Under the pieces are notes generated by a model, which saw only the letters and a list, made by a program, of their open reading frames with translations, had not been told where the DNA came from and ran no database searches. A stretch of DNA of 64,000 nucleotides from Parvibaculum sp. (GTDB lineage Bacteria > Pseudomonadota > Alphaproteobacteria > Parvibaculales > Parvibaculaceae). How positions within the stretch are numbered: the stretch's first letter is position 1; every line of letters begins with the position of its first letter. A program made the position numbers and the translations under genes. Shown here one piece after another: positions 60,464 through 64,000 of the stretch. The stretch lies in the NCBI GenBank assembly GCA_030649335.1, contig JAUSLL010000042.1:25350-89349 (forward strand), given 5' to 3'.

Positions 60464-62049
60464 TCAACTGCCTCCACGCGGGTCTCGTTCACAAATGCCA
60501 TGATCGCAAGTCCCGCTACCATCAAAATAAGAATGGAAGCAAAGCCCATCCGCTGGCTTTGGAAAAAAGTTGTGGCCAAACCGACCAGCAACGGACCCAT
60601 GAAAGCAGTCGCGGTGCCTGACAAAGCGTAGAGACCGAAAAATTCAGACATCTTTGAAGCCGGGGCAATGCGCGCCAGCATCGTGCGGCTGTTGGCATAA
60701 GCCGCCGTAATGCAGATTGCAACGACAAGCACGACAATCAGATACATAAGCTCCGGCAGCGTCGAAAAGAACGGCAGGCTCCACAACGGTGCGCTCGATG
60801 TGTCATAGGGAATGAAGAAAAACATTTCCGTCGGCGTCATCGAGACAGCAAGCACAATCCCGATCGACGTGCCGCCGATCGAAGTCATGATCGCTTTCTT
60901 GGAACCGAAGCGATCATCAAGCCAGCCGCCGAAGAAGCCGCCGCCAACCGCAAAGATCGACAGGATGATGCCGTAGATCGTCAGCGTCAGCGCATCCCAT
61001 TTAAAAATGCCCGCCGCATAAACACCGCCGAAAATCAGCACAGCCGTCTGCCCGTCATTGAAGAACATCCGCGCGATGAGATAGGTCGCGACATTGCGAT
61101 AGTGGCGCACCTGCTTCACGGTTTTGATGACGCGCCCAATCCCGTCTTTGACCGCCTTCACCTTATTGATTTTCTGCGTCGGTTTGACGTCGGGTGTGAA
61201 GAACAGCAAAGGCAGCGTGAAGATCAGAAGCCAGATCGCGGTAATCGGCCCTGAGATGCGGCTGTTCTCATGCATCGAGACATCGAGCCCGAAGAGCGCC
61301 TTTGTCGGGAGGAAGCTCCAGTCCACCTGACCGGGCAGCATGAAGGCAAACAGCATGAAGCACAGGATGAGCAATGCACCCGCGTTCGCCATGGCAAGTG
61401 CCAAGCCCGACAGAAAGCCGATGCGCTCATGCGGCGCGACGGCCGGCAACATGGAATTGTGAAAAACTTCCGTGAACGAGAAAGCCACCGACACGACGAT
61501 GAACAAAAGCGCGATCTGATAAATGCCGAGACCGGCCCCGCCCGGCAGCGCCCACCAGAGCGCGAAGATCGCGGGTACCATGACGGCGACGAAAGCAATG
61601 AGCCAAGGTTTGCGGCGTCCGCCTGTGTCGGCAATCGCACCGAGGATCGGACCAAAGAGCGCGATGATGAAACCGGCGATTGAATTGATATTGCCCCAGA
61701 TCGCCTGACCACGGATCGGGTCACCGACCACGACGTTGGAAAAATAGGGCGAGAAAATATAAATCGTGACGATGATCACGTAAGGGTCGCGGGCCCATTG
61801 AAACATGGCCCAGCTGAACTGGCCTTTGGCGTCAGCGGCGGGTGCGCCGGTCGCCGATAGTTTCAGGCCTTTGGGGTGGATCGCCGGATCAGCGGAATCC
61901 GGCCGCGGGTCATTTTCAATCGCCTCACGCACATCACCCAGTTCTTTCAACCCGTCCAAACCCTTAGCCCCCTGCCGTTCCGCGCCCTTGATCGGACGTC
62001 TGGCGCGAAGTGGATCATAAAGGCGCGGGCGAGGAAAGGCTGAGAGCAC
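60460..62049 (-). CDS. MFS transporter, UMF1-like (upstream paralogue with N-terminal extension)
   Basis: A 529-residue MFS protein with about 12 spans beginning near residue 80 (SWAMFQWARDPYVIIVTIYIFSPYF). The first 75 residues are polar, with KELGDVREAIENDPRPD, and absent from the paralogue. The start is uncertain: GTG at 62049 overlaps the GT87 gene by 35 bases; internal GTG or TTG codons could begin a shorter protein, but no ATG occurs before residue 82. Translationally coupled at both ends. Confidence 0.86.
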   Translation of the reverse strand: MLSAFPRPRLYDPLRARRPIKGAERQGAKGLDGLKELGDVREAIENDPRPDSADPAIHPKGLKLSATGAPAADAKGQFSWAMFQWARDPYVIIVTIYIFSPYFSNVVVGDPIRGQAIWGNINSIAGFIIALFGPILGAIADTGGRRKPWLIAFVAVMVPAIFALWWALPGGAGLGIYQIALLFIVVSVAFSFTEVFHNSMLPAVAPHERIGFLSGLALAMANAGALLILCFMLFAFMLPGQVDWSFLPTKALFGLDVSMHENSRISGPITAIWLLIFTLPLLFFTPDVKPTQKINKVKAVKDGIGRVIKTVKQVRHYRNVATYLIARMFFNDGQTAVLIFGGVYAAGIFKWDALTLTIYGIILSIFAVGGGFFGGWLDDRFGSKKAIMTSIGGTSIGIVLAVSMTPTEMFFFIPYDTSSAPLWSLPFFSTLPELMYLIVVLVVAICITAAYANSRTMLARIAPASKMSEFFGLYALSGTATAFMGPLLVGLATTFFQSQRMGFASILILMVAGLAIMAFVNETRVEAVD

Positions 62050-63226
62050 GACGTGTCACCATGACCAGCGCGAGAACCAGCAGCGGAAAACCGATCTGGA
62101 GATGCGTGGCCTGCGCGAAAGGCGCGACCGTCAACGGCAGAACATAAAGGATCACCAGCCCGGCGCGTTCCTGCAATGTTGCGCCGCGCATGCCCATGTC
62201 GCTTACCAGAATGGCAAGGACAAGCGCGAGAATGGCAAATTCATAATCGAATGTATAAGGCGGCACGAGAAGCGTGGCGGCAATGAGCACCGCCCAGCTG
62301 AGGCGCGTCGGCCCGTGGCGCCGCCAGACAAGCGCGACCGCCGCCGCCGCCGCCAGCGCCACCAGCATTTGCGCCCCGTAAGCCACGCTCAGCGGCACAC
62401 CGAGATCCGCGAGGAACACAAACGCGCTTGGCATTTTCGCCCAGGGCAACATGCCCTGCTCCATCACCTCGCGCACAATGGGCGCATTGGCGATGAAGGT
62501 GAGCCAAAGCTCCGGCCCGAGCAGCACGGCAGACAGGCCACATATCGCAACGGCGCTGAGGCCCGTGGCGATCAGCACCCGCCATTGGCCGGAGACCAGA
62601 AAAGCAAGCGGCAACAGAAGCCCGAGTTGTGGCTTGTAGATCAGCAACCCCAGCACGAGACCGGCGAGATAAGGCCGTCCACGTTCGAGAAGCAGCAAGC
62701 CGCCTGCAAAAATGGCTGCCGAATAAAGCGAATTCTGCCCGTGGAAAACGCAGATAAAAGCGCCGGGAAAAGCGAGCAGCAAAAACACCACATCGGATTT
62801 GGACGCAAAACCGTCCGCAAACAACGGCCGCACCGTAGCGACATAAAGCGCGAGCCCCGCGCCGACAAAGACCAGCCACGACAGCCCGTAAGGCAAGAGT
62901 GCCAGCGGCGCGACAAGCATTTGATAGACAGGCGGGTAATGCCAAAGGAAAACTTGGGTATTCGCAGGCACCGCGAGTTGTTCAGCCTGAAGGATGCGCG
63001 CGAAATCAAAAGCGACAAGCGGTTCGCCGCTGAGCGTCAGATGCGAGGCTCCCCAGAACGTAATAAAATCATAGCCGAGCGGCTTACCGAAAACGTCGAT
63101 CATCGCCGTCGCGCTGACGATCATAGCGAGAGCGGCAACGACATAGATCGCGACCGCCAGACGCGGATAGACACGCAGGCGCTGTGGATCGAACAAGGGA
63201 ACAGGAAGGTTCATCGGCGCTCGCAT
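62015..63226 (-). CDS. DUF2029 (GT87-type) membrane glycosyltransferase
   Basis: A 403-residue protein with about 9-10 spans. Characteristic are GYDFITFWGASHLTLSGEP near the N-terminus, in which the Asp is the likely catalytic residue, WHYPPVYQMLVAPLALLPY and the later PPYTFDYEFAILALVLA. GT87 enzymes use polyprenyl-phosphate sugars to glycosylate lipids or proteins on the outer face of the inner membrane. ATG 63226 or 63214 are possible starts; a TTG at 63259 is less likely. It overlaps the MFS gene by 35 bases if that begins at GTG. Confidence 0.86.
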   Translation of the reverse strand: MRAPMNLPVPLFDPQRLRVYPRLAVAIYVVAALAMIVSATAMIDVFGKPLGYDFITFWGASHLTLSGEPLVAFDFARILQAEQLAVPANTQVFLWHYPPVYQMLVAPLALLPYGLSWLVFVGAGLALYVATVRPLFADGFASKSDVVFLLLAFPGAFICVFHGQNSLYSAAIFAGGLLLLERGRPYLAGLVLGLLIYKPQLGLLLPLAFLVSGQWRVLIATGLSAVAICGLSAVLLGPELWLTFIANAPIVREVMEQGMLPWAKMPSAFVFLADLGVPLSVAYGAQMLVALAAAAAVALVWRRHGPTRLSWAVLIAATLLVPPYTFDYEFAILALVLAILVSDMGMRGATLQERAGLVILYVLPLTVAPFAQATHLQIGFPLLVLALVMVTRRALSLSSPAPL

Positions 63227-63306
63227 ACCAGCAGGGACAGGTGCCCCGACCTTAAGCAAGCGGCCTTAATTTGTCTTGAAAGCGGGGTTTGTCTTGAAAG
63301 CAGGCT

Positions 63307-63801
63307 TTACGCCGCCGCGCCGCAGCATTTCTTGAATTTTTTGCCGGAGCCGCATGTGCAGGGATCATTGCGGCCGATCTTGGCGACGGTGCGGGGCCGT
63401 GTACCCATGGAGCCATCAACATAATACCAGCGCCCGTCGAGCTTGCCGAAATGGCCCGTCTCATGGTGGACGCGAGCCACGCCGTCTTGCGTGAACTGAG
63501 CCACAAACTCGACATAGCCCTCATCGTCGCCCGCACCGCCGTTTTCGACATGACGGACTTCAAGCCCCGTCCATTCGCTCGACGAGGCCCATGTGGTCGC
63601 CCCCTCGCGGTCGAAATCATCCCGTGTGCCGGGCATGAGGCTGTCTTCGAGGTAATCAATGGCACCCGTCGCAAAAGCCGAATAGCGCGAGCGCATCAGG
63701 CTTTCAGCCGTCTGCGGCAGTGCCGCTCCGGACAGATAAGGACCACAGCAATCGGCAAAACTTTTGCCGGAAGCGCAGGGACAGGTGGTGAGTTCGTTCA
63801 T
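63307..63801 (-). CDS. YchJ family protein with SEC-C motifs
   Basis: A 164-residue protein with two zinc-binding SEC-C motifs at its ends: [17 protein letters not shown] at about 7-23 and [16 protein letters not shown] at about 146-161. The middle ([21 protein letters not shown], then [12 protein letters not shown]) is the YchJ domain. Function unknown. No close partner gene; the region between it and the tRNA is 130 bases. Confidence 0.94.
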   Translation of the reverse strand: MNELTTCPCASGKSFADCCGPYLSGAALPQTAESLMRSRYSAFATGAIDYLEDSLMPGTRDDFDREGATTWASSSEWTGLEVRHVENGGAGDDEGYVEFVAQFTQDGVARVHHETGHFGKLDGRWYYVDGSMGTRPRTVAKIGRNDPCTCGSGKKFKKCCGAAA

Positions 63802-63884
63802 GATTGCCTCTTTCGGGCCAATTTCTCGCTTATCTGCCGCAAACCCGACAAATATCTTGCCAAGTACAACCTGGCCGGACAGAG

Positions 63885-63910
63885 AAACACCGCCCTTGGG
63901 GGCGGTGTTT
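63885..63910 (-). terminator. Terminator downstream of tRNA-Gly
   Basis: AAACACCGCCC (63885-63895) and GGGCGGTGTTT (63900-63910) pair perfectly around a 4-base loop. On the minus strand the stem starts 21 bases past the tRNA CCA end and ends in a T-rich TTTCTCTG tract. Confidence 0.78.
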
Positions 63911-63931
63911 TCCCGGTCAAAACTGAGACTT

Positions 63932-64000
63932 TGGAGCGGGCGAAGGGATTCGAACCCTCGACCCCAACCTTGGCAAGGTTGTGCTCTACCCCTGAGCTAC
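63932..64000 (-). tRNA. tRNA-Gly (anticodon GCC), 5' end outside window
   Basis: The 3' 69 bases of a tRNA on the minus strand with encoded CCA. Anticodon stem CAACC/GGTTG, loop TTGCCAA (anticodon GCC), T-arm GGTTCGAATCC. About six 5' acceptor bases lie beyond the window. Confidence 0.93.

Noticed and set aside
62102..63424. Plus-strand 440-codon frame opposite the GT87 gene
   Set aside because: Highly basic, low-complexity translation with no hydrophobic core; a shadow of the membrane protein on the other strand.

Overview
The window is a chromosomal segment of a GC-rich alphaproteobacterium. The evidence is gene content and order: a heme-operon Mic60/mitofilin homologue next to hemC, hemD and hemY; a tsaD ... 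gpsA-yciI-EVE set; the SdhAF4 (DUF1674)-htpX-rsmB ... rpe-heparinase-purH run; an entericidin-type lipoprotein; and LemA/DUF3137. The abundance of CoA-ester enzymes (two acyl-CoA dehydrogenase-family proteins, two crotonases, a family III CoA-transferase, acetyl-CoA synthetase) together with a DUF1302/DUF1329 outer-envelope set suggests an environmental organism that uses lipids or xenobiotics. The genus cannot be fixed from sequence alone.

Layout. 1-5.7 kb: detoxification and small-molecule genes (GST, an alpha/beta-hydrolase relative without its nucleophile, M20 amidohydrolase, HCCA isomerase) and the LemA/DUF3137 membrane pair. 5.7-13 kb: argG-ppa, a 3-methyladenine glycosylase, a degenerate membrane-embedded beta-lactamase-fold protein, an orphan YjhX, an aldo/keto reductase, the yggT-DUF167-folD operon and tRNA-Ala(CGC). 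13-20.3 kb: PQQ-type dehydrogenase, glutamine amidotransferase, then a tight five-gene minus-strand operon for CoA-ester metabolism. 20.4-26.5 kb: YCF48-like, DUF1329 and DUF1302 genes, each with its own terminator. 26.7-29.7 kb: metal handling (PCu(A)C chaperone, bacterioferritin-associated ferredoxin, bacterioferritin, FMN split-barrel protein) with a perfect palindrome between the divergent genes and a 40-residue entericidin.

29.8-31.1 kb: an AT-rich PUA/EVE-like-HNH nuclease gene at the 3' side of tRNA-Thr(CGT). 31.2-36.8 kb: the heme operon (hemC, hemD, mitofilin, hemY, hydrolase). 36.9-42.6 kb: tsaD, then an AT-rich accessory insert, then gpsA-yciI-EVE. The insert carries a RelE/HigB-like protein, an XRE regulator, a small DUF6941-like protein, two tandem micro-ORFs for single-span membrane peptides, and a TetR regulator. 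42.6-49.6 kb: creatininase, DUF1330, GNAT, CoA-transferase, acetyl-CoA synthetase, an MBL hydrolase bracketed by copies of one dispersed repeat, and an extensin-like protein. 49.6-64 kb: the conserved SdhAF4-htpX-rsmB-rpe-heparinase-purH block, interrupted by two methyltransferases, then tandem UMF1-type transporters, a GT87 membrane glycosyltransferase, YchJ and a truncated tRNA-Gly(GCC).

The most promising unexplained material is the accessory insert at 37986-40851: the three-gene toxin/XRE/DUF6941 module with its direct-repeat operator, and the micropeptide pair downstream of the TetR gene. The HNH nuclease beside tRNA-Thr and two pseudoenzyme-like proteins come next. I saw no CRISPR array, rRNA, IS element, integrase or prophage structural gene.
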